Source: an uncultured Atopobium sp. (lineage in GTDB: Bacteria > Actinomycetota > Coriobacteriia > Coriobacteriales > Atopobiaceae). Taken from it: DNA of 64,000 nt. Under the pieces are notes generated by a model. It had not been told where the DNA came from and searched no databases. It saw nothing but the letters and a program-made list of their open reading frames with translations. The stretch is taken from the NCBI GenBank assembly GCA_937997345.1, contig CALKTD010000009.1:1-64000 (forward strand), given 5' to 3'. The translations under genes and the position numbers were made by a program. Numbering within the stretch: the stretch's first letter is position 1; each line of letters opens with the position of its first letter. Below, piece by piece: positions 40,582 to 50,059 of the stretch.

Positions 40582-43500
40582 ATGGGCTTGCTTCTGTACA
40601 AACAACAAACAGGTGCTTTCTTATCAAACTCTATTCAAGAGCAGCTAAGGGCTTCACTTGAGAGGTGGGGGTCTGCCCAGCTTATAGTGCCTTCTTCCGA
40701 TACTGTGTTGTTAGTTAAGAGACAGCTTGGTGCCATCCAAGAACTCTCTGTTGGCGTGAATGTTTCAACTTTTGATGAATGGATGCGCGATCAATGGAAG
40801 TTGTATGGAAGCTCAGATCGTCTGCTTTCAAATACGCTTCGCAAGGTATTTTTCCAGCAGATTTTGGATGGAATGTCAGCTGATGAGCTAGGTTCTTTAA
40901 CTACTAGCAAGGGTACCGTGGAGCTTCTGTCTAAGCTTTCTCCAGAGTATCTTACGGAGCTTGATCAAATTACGACCTTCGGTCAACTTTCTGCCGGTCA
41001 GATGAGTGCATGTAAGGTGCTAGAGCACTACAAGATGCTGCTTGAAGAAAAGTCTTACGTTGAGGTGTGTCAGTGTCTGGATTACCTGCTGCAGTTCATC
41101 CCAACGCAAGGACCTGCACTAATCTTCTCGCGAGTTGAAGACCTTTCGGAGGCGTGTTTTCAGTTTGTACGCAAGCTGTCGCAGAAACGGGACGTGGTGT
41201 TTTCTCTCTACGTGCCCGAAGGACCTGCAGGTTATGCGGCAGAGCAGCAGCTGGAGTTGTTGGGCGGCCCGGGATGCAATTGTCGTGTGGATACGGGGCT
41301 TGCGCCAGCCGCAAAAAGTCAGGAGCTCACCGATCTTCTCGCCAGGGTTTTTAGGGCCAAGGAGGGCAATGAGGTTACGCCGAGCGGTGCAGTAACGTTT
41401 TTGTCGCCGCTGGGTCAGCATGCCGAGGCAGAGTCTATAAGCAGGTATATCTCTCAGCGCGTTGAGTCTGGTAGCAAGAGCTTTGTGGTGTACACCTCAG
41501 ATTCGCAAAGGGTTTGGGACGCGCTCTCGCAAAAGCTTGCAGCTAAGGGGATTGCTGCTCACTATAATCGCTCGGTACGCATTCAAGATTCACTTGCAGG
41601 CAGCGCGTTTGCTAGCTTGATTGATGCGTACGTCACGCTCAGTGAACGCGCAGAGCTTGAGAAAAACATTGACTACCAGGCATCTGACCATCAGATGGGG
41701 GATATGTCGTGGTGGCCTCCACGTACTCTTACGGACTATTTGATTTCACCTATTTCAGGCATAAGCGTTGAGCGCGCGTGGATGCTGGATAAAAGCTGGC
41801 GCGGTAATAGAACGCTGTATGCCACCAGAGTGCTTGAGACGCTTTCTAAGGCGGCTATGAGCTCGCGTTTGTGCGCAGAGACCATCAAGAGCCTTGAGCT
41901 TGGCAGAATTGGCTCTGCTGCTCAGCGCATTATTGAATACCTTTCTGCAGAAACATCTGATGAGCAGGCAGAGGTTGTTCAGTCTAAAGAGTTGACACTT
42001 CAGTCTCTTCAAAACCAAGAGTCGCTTAAGGTAATGAACAAGATTGTTTCTTCTGCGCAGGAGCTGCATGAGGCAGGATTAAAGCTCACTCCTCAGACAC
42101 TCAAATCGTTTATTGAGCTCTGCAAAGACCAGGCGGTCATGATGCCTGTTTCTAATGGTATCCAGTCTGATATTCAGGTGCTGATAGCTCCTGTGAGACA
42201 AGCTCATTCTTTTGAGCCACATTCTTTTGATGCTGTCATTTTCCAAGGCATGGATACGTTGAATTTTGGTGTCAAAGCATCAGACGGTGCACTTCAAGAG
42301 TTTGTTCGCCATGCGAGTAAAACGCCTAAGGTATCAGAGTTTGCACGGTATCAAAGAGATTTCTATACGGCACTTATAACCGCTTCTACCAGCGTTGCAT
42401 TTGAGAAGGTTGAACAAAAAGATGTCTTTAACGCAGTAGCTCTCAGTGAGGTTAAAGCATGCTATCCAAAAGACTATGCAAAGAAGACAGGGGTTGCACG
42501 CGGAGAAGAAGAGGTGCTGGTAAATCTGTTGCCTCAACCCACTGACCCAGAACGTGTTGCAGAACTCCCAACAATCGAGTCTGGTGAGATTGACCCTAAA
42601 CTCAAAAATATTGTGGTACTTCCACGCCATTTGACTCGGGAGACCCTTGAGCAGGAATTACAGGGTCTTATAGAGGTTTCGCGAGAAGGCCTACCGCTTC
42701 TTTCCGCTTCTCAGATTGAAACGTATCTTGAGTGTCCCTACAAATGGTTCACGCAACGCCGCATCAAAATTTCTCAGGTAGACACTGACTTTGCTCCAAT
42801 GCAGATGGGAACCTTTATCCATCGCGTACTGGAGCTAACACGCGCAACACTTTTAGCTGAAGCGCTTGGTTGTGATGTGGCTGAGGTTGGTTCAGCAGTT
42901 GAACCCGTACTTCTGCAAGACGTTGCTGGTTCTAGGATTACCTCTGATAACTTAGACCATGCAAAGCAAGTGTTAGATACCTGTTTTGCCCAGGTGTGGG
43001 ACGAGCAGTTCAACAATATTAACCGTGCTTTTTCAAATGAGCTTGTTCCGCATAGCATTCAAGAAAGAAAACAGGTTGAGAATATTCGAGAAGATCTCAA
43101 GGATCTTCTCGAGTTTGAAGCTTCGCACTTTATTGGCTATCAGCCCAGGTTTTTTGAGCTTCGTTTTGGTAGAGAAGAAAATGTTGTTGAGTATGCAGGA
43201 GCTCAATTTACTGGCTCGATTGACCGCGTAGATGTAAACGCTCATGGTCAGGCACTTATTATTGACTATAAACACAAGGCCACAAAAGATTTGAAGTCTT
43301 ATTCAGCAAAGTTAAGCCTGGATAGTGAGCTCTCAAAAGAGATTCTGCCAAGACATGTACAGTCTGCAATATATGCTCAGATTATGAGAAAACAGCTCAC
43401 CAAGTATAAGCTTGAGCCAGTTGCTGCAATTTATCTGGGCACCAAAGAGCAAAAAGATAAGCCTTCATTTGCTCTTGCAGGCATGGCAACAGAAGCGGCA

Positions 43501-43725
43501 ACAGAACATATTTGGAACATACATCCGGAAGATAAAAAGCTCAGGGACCAGGCAGTTATGGTTGTGTCTCAAAACTCAGCGGAGTTTGCAGACTACTTGG
43601 ACGCTTGGGAGAGTTTAATTGCTCAGAAGGTCCAAGCCATGCTTTCTGGAGATGTTCGAGCCAATCCTTGCGATAAGGATGCATGTAAGTATTGTCCAGT
43701 AAAACTGTGTGACAAGAGGAGGTAA
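40582..43725 (+). CDS. addB: AddB-like helicase-nuclease subunit
   Basis: A 1047-aa subunit of the AddAB recombination nuclease that processes double-strand breaks and reads Chi. The N-terminal helicase-like part lacks a recognisable Walker A, as expected for the Chi-scanning subunit in some AddB/RexB proteins. The C-terminal PD-(D/E)XK nuclease has TGSIDRVDVNAHG, ALIIDYKHKATK and the later QSAIYAQIM. Iron-sulfur cysteines are visible at YLECPYKWF (one) and in the C-terminal CDKDACKYCPVKLC, consistent with the AddB Fe-S cluster. The ATG at 40582 follows GAGAGG. addA begins 6 bases after the stop. A strong inverted repeat lies inside at 43086-43112. Confidence 0.88.
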   Translation: MGLLLYKQQTGAFLSNSIQEQLRASLERWGSAQLIVPSSDTVLLVKRQLGAIQELSVGVNVSTFDEWMRDQWKLYGSSDRLLSNTLRKVFFQQILDGMSADELGSLTTSKGTVELLSKLSPEYLTELDQITTFGQLSAGQMSACKVLEHYKMLLEEKSYVEVCQCLDYLLQFIPTQGPALIFSRVEDLSEACFQFVRKLSQKRDVVFSLYVPEGPAGYAAEQQLELLGGPGCNCRVDTGLAPAAKSQELTDLLARVFRAKEGNEVTPSGAVTFLSPLGQHAEAESISRYISQRVESGSKSFVVYTSDSQRVWDALSQKLAAKGIAAHYNRSVRIQDSLAGSAFASLIDAYVTLSERAELEKNIDYQASDHQMGDMSWWPPRTLTDYLISPISGISVERAWMLDKSWRGNRTLYATRVLETLSKAAMSSRLCAETIKSLELGRIGSAAQRIIEYLSAETSDEQAEVVQSKELTLQSLQNQESLKVMNKIVSSAQELHEAGLKLTPQTLKSFIELCKDQAVMMPVSNGIQSDIQVLIAPVRQAHSFEPHSFDAVIFQGMDTLNFGVKASDGALQEFVRHASKTPKVSEFARYQRDFYTALITASTSVAFEKVEQKDVFNAVALSEVKACYPKDYAKKTGVARGEEEVLVNLLPQPTDPERVAELPTIESGEIDPKLKNIVVLPRHLTRETLEQELQGLIEVSREGLPLLSASQIETYLECPYKWFTQRRIKISQVDTDFAPMQMGTFIHRVLELTRATLLAEALGCDVAEVGSAVEPVLLQDVAGSRITSDNLDHAKQVLDTCFAQVWDEQFNNINRAFSNELVPHSIQERKQVENIREDLKDLLEFEASHFIGYQPRFFELRFGREENVVEYAGAQFTGSIDRVDVNAHGQALIIDYKHKATKDLKSYSAKLSLDSELSKEILPRHVQSAIYAQIMRKQLTKYKLEPVAAIYLGTKEQKDKPSFALAGMATEAATEHIWNIHPEDKKLRDQAVMVVSQNSAEFADYLDAWESLIAQKVQAMLSGDVRANPCDKDACKYCPVKLCDKRR
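43086..43112. repeat. Inverted repeat inside addB
   Basis: TCGAGAAGATC (43086-43096) and GATCTTCTCGA (43102-43112) are perfect 11-bp complements around TCAAG. Each arm matches the dispersed word's CGAGAAGATC half but has T in place of GG at the start. In frame it encodes an R-E-D-L-K-D-L-L-E helix. Confidence 0.8.
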
Positions 43726-43731
43726 GCTACT

Positions 43732-46700
43732 ATGGCTGACACACGTTATACGCCTGGTCAAGAGAAGACCATCAAGACGCTTGATAAGCCTCTTTTTGTT
43801 GCAGCAGGTGCTGGTTCAGGAAAAACTTTTACGCTTACACAGAGAATTGTGTGGGCTTTAAAAGAAGGCTCGGGAGCTGACGGAAAGCCGTATCTGAGTA
43901 GTCTTGACCAGGCATTGATTATTACGTTTACCAATGCTGCAGCTACAGAAATTAAGGAGCGCGTTAAGGAAGCTCTAGAAAAAGAAGACCTGCATAGCGC
44001 TGCGTTGCAGGTTGATGATGCGTGGATTAGTACTATCCACGGCATGTGCAGCAGAATCTTAAAGATCCATGCACTTGATTTGGGTCTTGATCCTGAGTTT
44101 GAAATCATTAACGACATGACCAGAAATCAGCTGGTCAATATATCTATTGAAGAAGTACTCAGAGAGCTTTCTCAAGATGAAAGCTATGCTGAGTTTCTCT
44201 CAACCTATGCAGGGAACAGAGATGCATTGAAGTCTCGTATTGAAACGCTGATTTCATATGCTCAGTCATCTCCTGTAGGAATGGATTCTATTTCATTTGT
44301 AGGGGATAGCTCTGACCTGGAAGTTCTAAAAGCGGAACTTGAAAACCTTGACGTTGCGCTTGATGCACTAAAGGGTGCAATTGCTGCCACAAAACCAGAT
44401 GAAGCAGAGCAACTACAAAGTATTCAATTTGAGCTCTCAAGTAAATTGCAGCAACACTTGGTTCTTTCGTTAACTGATTTTGACCAGGCGTTTTGGGAGA
44501 CTTTAGGAAAAGCCATCAAGGCCGTTCGTTACTCAAAAGAAATAAGAATTGCAAAAGATGAAGCTGCGTACCAGCTTAAAGTTTGTAGCGCTTTATTTGG
44601 ACTTATTCAGGACATGTCTGAGGGTCAGTGTCTAAAAGATGTTACAGGGCAGGTCTACAAGCTCTTTAACCAGAAGAAACGTGCTATTGGCGGTCTTGAT
44701 AACGATGACCTTTTGCATTTAACGGCAAAGGTATTCGAAGAGCATCCAGAGATTGCAGCTGTTTACACGGATAAATTCAAGCTTGTAATGGTTGATGAGT
44801 TCCAAGATACGGACCAGCAACAGGTGCAGATGATTAAGAGTCTCTCAGGTAAAGATGCTCAATATCTCACCACAGTTGGTGATGCGCAGCAGTCAATTTA
44901 TCGATTCCGCGGTGCTGATGTTGATGTGTTCTTTAGACGTCAAGCAGAGGTTTCAGAAGATTTGCAACCCCGTCTTGTAGATAATTTCCGCAGTCACAAC
45001 GAAATTTTGCGATTTGTTGCAAAGGTTTGTAGCGCTGATGGCATGATACCTAACTTTATGGATCTGTCCGCTGGGCGAGAAGAACCTGCAACTCCGTTCA
45101 TTGCTCATTCGCCTCGCGTATATTTTGAAGTCACAAAATTTGAAAAGTCAGGAAATTCTAAGCCAGGCGATGACGTCACAAGAAGCCAACTTGTTGCGTA
45201 TCAGCTTGCAGACAGAATCAACACGCTTATGCAGGATGAGAAGATCCAAGCAAAAGATGTTGCAATTTTGATGAAATCAGTTAAAAAGGCACAGCCCTAT
45301 ATTGAGGCACTTCGTACCTTTGGAATTGAAAGCGTGGTTTCTGGAGCTTCAACGTTTGGTGAACAGCCTGAGGTTCAGCTGATTGGCAGTCTTTTACAGG
45401 CACTCGCAAATATGTACGATTCATACGAGGGACTGTTTCCTGTACTCTCGAGTGAGATTTTTAGTCTTGATGCATCTGACCTGCTTCTCTTGGGCACTAA
45501 TTTTGGAGAAAATGGTCAGAGGATTACCAATAGAGATATTGCAGAGTCAGTGGTAAATGACGTATGTAATCTACCTTTTGAGATAAGTCCAAAGCTCAAA
45601 AATGCTTTAGAGGTGTTGAGTAATGCTCGTAGCTCTCTTTCAAACAAGAGAGTTTCAGACGTTATTAAAAAGGTAGTTCTTGATGCTGGATGGATTTCTC
45701 GCCTTCAAAGGATGGGAAATGAGGGACAGTCAAAGATTGCAAATATCTTTGCAGCTCTTGAACAAATTGATAGCTTGCAAAAGGAACTGAGCATTGGCGT
45801 AGCTTCAGTTGCAAAAGCGTTTAGTCAATGGTGTAACACGGCTAAAGAGTCGCCAAAAGTGCTTCACTGCAGCACTCAAAACGCCGTAACTTTTATGACC
45901 ATTCATGCTTCTAAGGGATTGGAATTTCCTGTTGTTGCTGTTGTAGGAGCTGTATCTGGCCCTAAGGCAGGCGCTGGCAGTGAACCATTTTTGCATGTTA
46001 GAAAAGACGATTCGTATCAGATTGCATTCTCAAGCAGTTCTAAAAAACTTCATGAATTGTATGATGGCTGTCATGAGGTTCCTACAAGTAATGATGAGTG
46101 CAAAAGTCTTCTTGAGTGGAGAATGTTCCTGGAAACTCAAGAGAATGAGTTTGAAGAGCAGGAGCAGAACCGCCGTCTGTATGTTGCTTTAACGCGAGCT
46201 CGTGAAGCAGTCATTCTGACTTCAACCATTGACCTTACTAAAGAGGGAATTAGTCCTCGTTATACACGCAAGATTACAGATGCCTTGTTTGAAGAGCCTC
46301 CACTTTCTGCTGGTGAGCATCCTTTCGAATATGGTGGAAATCTTGCTGGTTGTATGCGTGTGGTTCAGGGTTCTGGCAAGAAGGATGAGCCAATTCAGGT
46401 TGAAGGTTTAGAGTTGGTTGAACCTTCTGATTGCAAGCCAAGTGAAGAGGAAAACTCTCAGGCTGTTGAAACGTTTGACCTCTATGAGAAGGTAAGATTA
46501 AGTGTTACCTCAGAAACTATGTATGACCAGCGAAAAGATTTCTTTAGTTACTCATCAGCTCACCAACAAATGGCAGAGAACTTTAAGGTCGAGAATAACC
46601 TTCAACCAGTAACTGAGACTTCCGTTGTTTTGCCTGGTACATTAGCTGATGATGGAGTAGATCCAACAAGCCTCGGCTCAGCCTTCCATGAGCTTGCTCA

Positions 46701-47175
46701 GATCATGGTTGAGACTCAGTCTAAGGTTGATGAACAAACTATTGATAGATTGTGCTTGAAGAACAGCGTTCCTCAGCGCGCGATATCACGAGTCAAACAA
46801 GCACTTGAACTGTGGAGCAATTCTGCAATCAGACAAGAAGCATTAGCTCATGATGTAGTTATTGCGGAGTCTCCCTTTACGCTACAGGTTGATTCTGAAT
46901 ATGGGAACTATGTAGAAGGAGCCATTGATCTTCTCGCTTATAATAAGGGAAGCAAAGATGCGCTGGTAGTTGACTATAAAACAGGCGATAAGGGCCTTAG
47001 TGCAACTCAGATTTATGGGCATCATCAGATGCAGGCAAACTTCTATGCCTACGTCTTGATGCAGCACGGATTTACTAAGGTTGAGTGCGCATTTGTTTGT
47101 GTTGAGGTTGAAGAAGCTGGTCAGCCACACGTTGCTCGTTACACGTTTGATGTAAACCATCAACCACGGCTTTAA
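43732..47175 (+). CDS. addA: AddA helicase-nuclease subunit
   Basis: An 1147-aa UvrD-like superfamily 1A helicase plus nuclease, motor of AddAB. Walker A is AAGAGSGKTFTLT, motif Ia ITFTNAAATEIKERV, motif II MVDEFQDTDQQQ, motif III GDAQQSIYRFRGAD, motif V MTIHASKGLEFPVV and motif VI LYVALTRAREAVIL. The C-terminal nuclease is EGAIDLLAYN, ALVVDYKTGD and QANFYAYVL. AGGAGG precedes the ATG and the gene is coupled to addB by a 6-base gap; priA follows 12 bases after the stop. The enzyme would repair breaks and, if natural transformation occurs, could also degrade or process incoming DNA. Confidence 0.95.
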   Translation: MADTRYTPGQEKTIKTLDKPLFVAAGAGSGKTFTLTQRIVWALKEGSGADGKPYLSSLDQALIITFTNAAATEIKERVKEALEKEDLHSAALQVDDAWISTIHGMCSRILKIHALDLGLDPEFEIINDMTRNQLVNISIEEVLRELSQDESYAEFLSTYAGNRDALKSRIETLISYAQSSPVGMDSISFVGDSSDLEVLKAELENLDVALDALKGAIAATKPDEAEQLQSIQFELSSKLQQHLVLSLTDFDQAFWETLGKAIKAVRYSKEIRIAKDEAAYQLKVCSALFGLIQDMSEGQCLKDVTGQVYKLFNQKKRAIGGLDNDDLLHLTAKVFEEHPEIAAVYTDKFKLVMVDEFQDTDQQQVQMIKSLSGKDAQYLTTVGDAQQSIYRFRGADVDVFFRRQAEVSEDLQPRLVDNFRSHNEILRFVAKVCSADGMIPNFMDLSAGREEPATPFIAHSPRVYFEVTKFEKSGNSKPGDDVTRSQLVAYQLADRINTLMQDEKIQAKDVAILMKSVKKAQPYIEALRTFGIESVVSGASTFGEQPEVQLIGSLLQALANMYDSYEGLFPVLSSEIFSLDASDLLLLGTNFGENGQRITNRDIAESVVNDVCNLPFEISPKLKNALEVLSNARSSLSNKRVSDVIKKVVLDAGWISRLQRMGNEGQSKIANIFAALEQIDSLQKELSIGVASVAKAFSQWCNTAKESPKVLHCSTQNAVTFMTIHASKGLEFPVVAVVGAVSGPKAGAGSEPFLHVRKDDSYQIAFSSSSKKLHELYDGCHEVPTSNDECKSLLEWRMFLETQENEFEEQEQNRRLYVALTRAREAVILTSTIDLTKEGISPRYTRKITDALFEEPPLSAGEHPFEYGGNLAGCMRVVQGSGKKDEPIQVEGLELVEPSDCKPSEEENSQAVETFDLYEKVRLSVTSETMYDQRKDFFSYSSAHQQMAENFKVENNLQPVTETSVVLPGTLADDGVDPTSLGSAFHELAQIMVETQSKVDEQTIDRLCLKNSVPQRAISRVKQALELWSNSAIRQEALAHDVVIAESPFTLQVDSEYGNYVEGAIDLLAYNKGSKDALVVDYKTGDKGLSATQIYGHHQMQANFYAYVLMQHGFTKVECAFVCVEVEEAGQPHVARYTFDVNHQPRL

Positions 47176-47187
47176 GGAGGCAAGAAC

Positions 47188-49500
47188 GTGCCTTTTGCAC
47201 ATGTTGTTTTAGACATACCAACTCGTGCTCTCTCTGGCACGTTTGACTACGCCATTCCAGAATCTTTGGAAGAGACTGCGGTTGTGGGAACAACGGTCTT
47301 GGTGCCGTTTTCTCACAGGCAGGTTGTTGGCTACATTGTGGGTGTCTCAGACCGTGTGTCTTTAGGTTTAGATGTTTCTCGCGTCCTTCCAATAACACAA
47401 GTTCTAGCAGATTCAGCATTTGATGAGCAGTCTGCACAGGTAGCGGAATGGATGAGCAAAGAATACGCCTGTAGTTATGCAGACGCATTGCATCCTTTTT
47501 TAGCGCCTGGCCAAAAGGTTAAAGTCACCAGAAAAGATACAGAATCTCCCTGGCAGCTTGTTTGTGAGAAGTCCGGTCCTGTTGATGAGCGATGGGTTGA
47601 GCTGACAGAAAAGGCGGCTGACTTTACGCCTGCGGCAAATGCAAGCAAGCAGCGATCGGTGCTTGAGGCTCTGGCGCAAGGTGCCATGAGGTTATCCGAG
47701 CTCTCGGCCACAATCCCAGGAGCTCGCAGTGCAGTAACTGCACTGCAGAAAAAAGACATCGTTGAGGTGCGCACACAGCGACAAATTCGTGGAAGTCAGG
47801 AGGGTCTGGGAACCACACTTTCAAGTGGCGTAGCACCTCGTCCTCAGCAACTTACTGAGGGGCAAGAGTCTGCTCTTGCAGCAATCAAGGCTGCACAAAC
47901 TGCTGCTCAGGGCGATGTTGTGCTTATTGATGGTGTAACGGGCTCAGGTAAAACCGAGGTGTATCTCTCCGCTATTGAAAAGACCTTAGCGGCTGGCAAG
48001 GGCGCTGTGGTGCTTGTCCCAGAGATTTCTCTTACCGCGCAAACAGTTGGCCGATTCCGTTCGCGTTTTGGCGAGCAGGTAGCCGTTCTTCACTCAAAGC
48101 TTTCGCTTGGCGAGCGCTTTGATCAGTGGGATTTAATCAGACAGGGTAGAGCCCGCGTGGTAGTAGGTGCACGATCTGCTCTGTTTGCGCCCATCCAAAA
48201 CCCCGGACTGTACATCATTGACGAGGAACACGAGGCTTCATACAAGCAAGATTCGCTCCCACGCTATCACGCAAGAGAAGTTGCTGCTCAGATGGCGCGT
48301 CTACACGGTGCTGCGCTGGTGCTTGGTTCTGCAACACCTTCGCTTGAGAGCTTATATCGAACAGCTCAAGGAAGTTGGCGTGGCACTAACTGGACACGTG
48401 TTGCCATGACCGAGAGACCCGGTGTGGCGGTGCTCCCGCAAGTTCAGGTAGTTGATATGGCTTCCCAGTTCAAAAACGGAGGCAGATCGGTCTTCTCGGC
48501 AGCTCTTGCTGAGGCTTTGCAGAAGACAATGGAGCGTGGCGAGAAAAGCGTTCTACTCCTTAATCGTCGAGGATTCGCAAACTTTTTGATGTGTCGTGAG
48601 TGTGGCTGTGTGCCCGAGTGTCCGCATTGCTCGACGTCTCTCACGTACCATGAGCGCACGCATTCTCTGGTTTGTCACAGTTGCGGCAGGCAGTGGTCTC
48701 AGCATGCGTATCCCAACCCTTCCAGCACATGTCCAAATTGTGGCAGCCGATATATGGGTGCATATGGTGTGGGAACACAGCGTGTAGAAGATGAGCTCAA
48801 GCTTTTGCTGGGCAGCGATGCGCCAATTATTCGTATGGACGCCGATACCACGGCCAAAAAGGGCGAACATCAGCGTCTTCTTGAGCTTTTTGATGCAACT
48901 CCTGGAGCGGTGCTCATTGGTACGCAGATGATTGCAAAGGGTCTGGATTTTCCTAATGTCACCTTGGTTGGTGTTATCAACGCCGATACCATGCTTAAGC
49001 TGCCAGATTTTAGAGCGGCTGAGAGAACATTCGACTTGCTAGAGCAGGTTGCTGGTCGTGCAGGCAGGGGAGAAAAACCAGGTAAGGTTATCATCCAGTC
49101 GTACTGGTCAACGCATCCTGCTATTGCTTCTGTAGTTACACATGACAGACGCCCGTTTCTTGATGCAGAACTTAAAGAGAGAAGAGAGGGGGCTTATCCG
49201 CCCTTCTCGCGCTTGTCTAATGTGCTTTTCTGGGGAGCTTCAGAAAAAGAAGTTCGCCGCGTAGCAGATCAGATGGCAGAGGCTCTTCACGCGAAGTTAG
49301 ATTTGCAGTCAGGATGGGAGATTTTGGGTCCTGCTGATTGTGTAAAAGCTAAGGTAAAAGATAAGTATCGCAGACACATTTTAGTAAAATCTCCCGTGGA
49401 CGCTCAGGTGGGAGAAATTCTTTCTGAGTGTGCTGCTTCACTTGATAAAAGAGTGGGTATGAACATGACATTAGATGTTGACGCTTACGACATGATGTAA
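47188..49500 (+). CDS. priA: Primosomal replication-restart helicase PriA
   Basis: A 770-aa helicase that reloads the replisome at repaired forks, a natural partner for the AddAB products upstream. An N-terminal 3'-DNA-binding domain starts FAHVVLDIPTRALSGTFDYAIP. Walker A is DGVTGSGKTEVYL and the DEAH-type box is IIDEEHEASYKQD. An eight-cysteine zinc region begins with CRECGCVPECPHC and continues with CHSCG and CPNCG, and motif VI is QVAGRAGRG. The GTG at 47188 follows AAGGAGG. It heads the priA-def-fmt-rsmB order common to many bacteria. Confidence 0.96.
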   Translation: MPFAHVVLDIPTRALSGTFDYAIPESLEETAVVGTTVLVPFSHRQVVGYIVGVSDRVSLGLDVSRVLPITQVLADSAFDEQSAQVAEWMSKEYACSYADALHPFLAPGQKVKVTRKDTESPWQLVCEKSGPVDERWVELTEKAADFTPAANASKQRSVLEALAQGAMRLSELSATIPGARSAVTALQKKDIVEVRTQRQIRGSQEGLGTTLSSGVAPRPQQLTEGQESALAAIKAAQTAAQGDVVLIDGVTGSGKTEVYLSAIEKTLAAGKGAVVLVPEISLTAQTVGRFRSRFGEQVAVLHSKLSLGERFDQWDLIRQGRARVVVGARSALFAPIQNPGLYIIDEEHEASYKQDSLPRYHAREVAAQMARLHGAALVLGSATPSLESLYRTAQGSWRGTNWTRVAMTERPGVAVLPQVQVVDMASQFKNGGRSVFSAALAEALQKTMERGEKSVLLLNRRGFANFLMCRECGCVPECPHCSTSLTYHERTHSLVCHSCGRQWSQHAYPNPSSTCPNCGSRYMGAYGVGTQRVEDELKLLLGSDAPIIRMDADTTAKKGEHQRLLELFDATPGAVLIGTQMIAKGLDFPNVTLVGVINADTMLKLPDFRAAERTFDLLEQVAGRAGRGEKPGKVIIQSYWSTHPAIASVVTHDRRPFLDAELKERREGAYPPFSRLSNVLFWGASEKEVRRVADQMAEALHAKLDLQSGWEILGPADCVKAKVKDKYRRHILVKSPVDAQVGEILSECAASLDKRVGMNMTLDVDAYDMM

Positions 49501-49508
49501 GGAAAGTT

Positions 49509-50051
49509 ATGAGTTCTGAAGCTGATGATATGGTACTTTGGCCAGACCCTCGTCTGAGCCAAGAGTGCGAAGAGATTGACGATATTAACGACGACGTTCG
49601 CAAGATGGCCGAGCATATGCTCAAAGTTATGTATGCTACCGACGGCGTTGGTCTTGCTGGACCTCAGGTAGGCTATATGAAGCGCATGGTAGTCATCGAT
49701 GTTGACTATCCAAACGGCCAAGAGAACCCTTTTGTGCTCATTAACCCAGAGATTAAAGTTGCAGATGGTGAGCCTCGTGTATACGAGGAGGGCTGTCTTT
49801 CGTTCCCTGGCATTACTGTTCCGGTTACGCGCCCAAGTCACGTTGTCGTTCACGCATATAACCTCGATGGTGATCTGATGCGCTATGAGGCAGAAGGAGA
49901 CCTTCTCGCCGTTTGTTTGCAACATGAGATTGACCACATCAATGGTGTAACCATGCCTGATCACCTTGGACCAGGTGCTCGTATGGAGACGCTGCAGGAG
50001 TACAAAGAGGCACTGGCTTCTGGCGCTCGTCCTGGTCAGACAGATTATTAG
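49509..50051 (+). CDS. def: Peptide deformylase
   Basis: A 180-aa metalloenzyme removing the formyl group from nascent proteins. Motif 1 is GVGLAGPQVG (usually GLAAPQ; Gly for the second Ala), motif 2 EEGCLSFPG with the metal Cys, and motif 3 LQHEIDHINGV with two His and the catalytic Glu. AAGGAAAG precedes the ATG. It lies between priA and fmt, so the formylase and deformylase genes are adjacent. The dispersed word at 49903 encodes D-L-L-A just before motif 3. Confidence 0.95.
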   Translation: MSSEADDMVLWPDPRLSQECEEIDDINDDVRKMAEHMLKVMYATDGVGLAGPQVGYMKRMVVIDVDYPNGQENPFVLINPEIKVADGEPRVYEEGCLSFPGITVPVTRPSHVVVHAYNLDGDLMRYEAEGDLLAVCLQHEIDHINGVTMPDHLGPGARMETLQEYKEALASGARPGQTDY

Positions 50052-50059
50052 GAGTTGAC

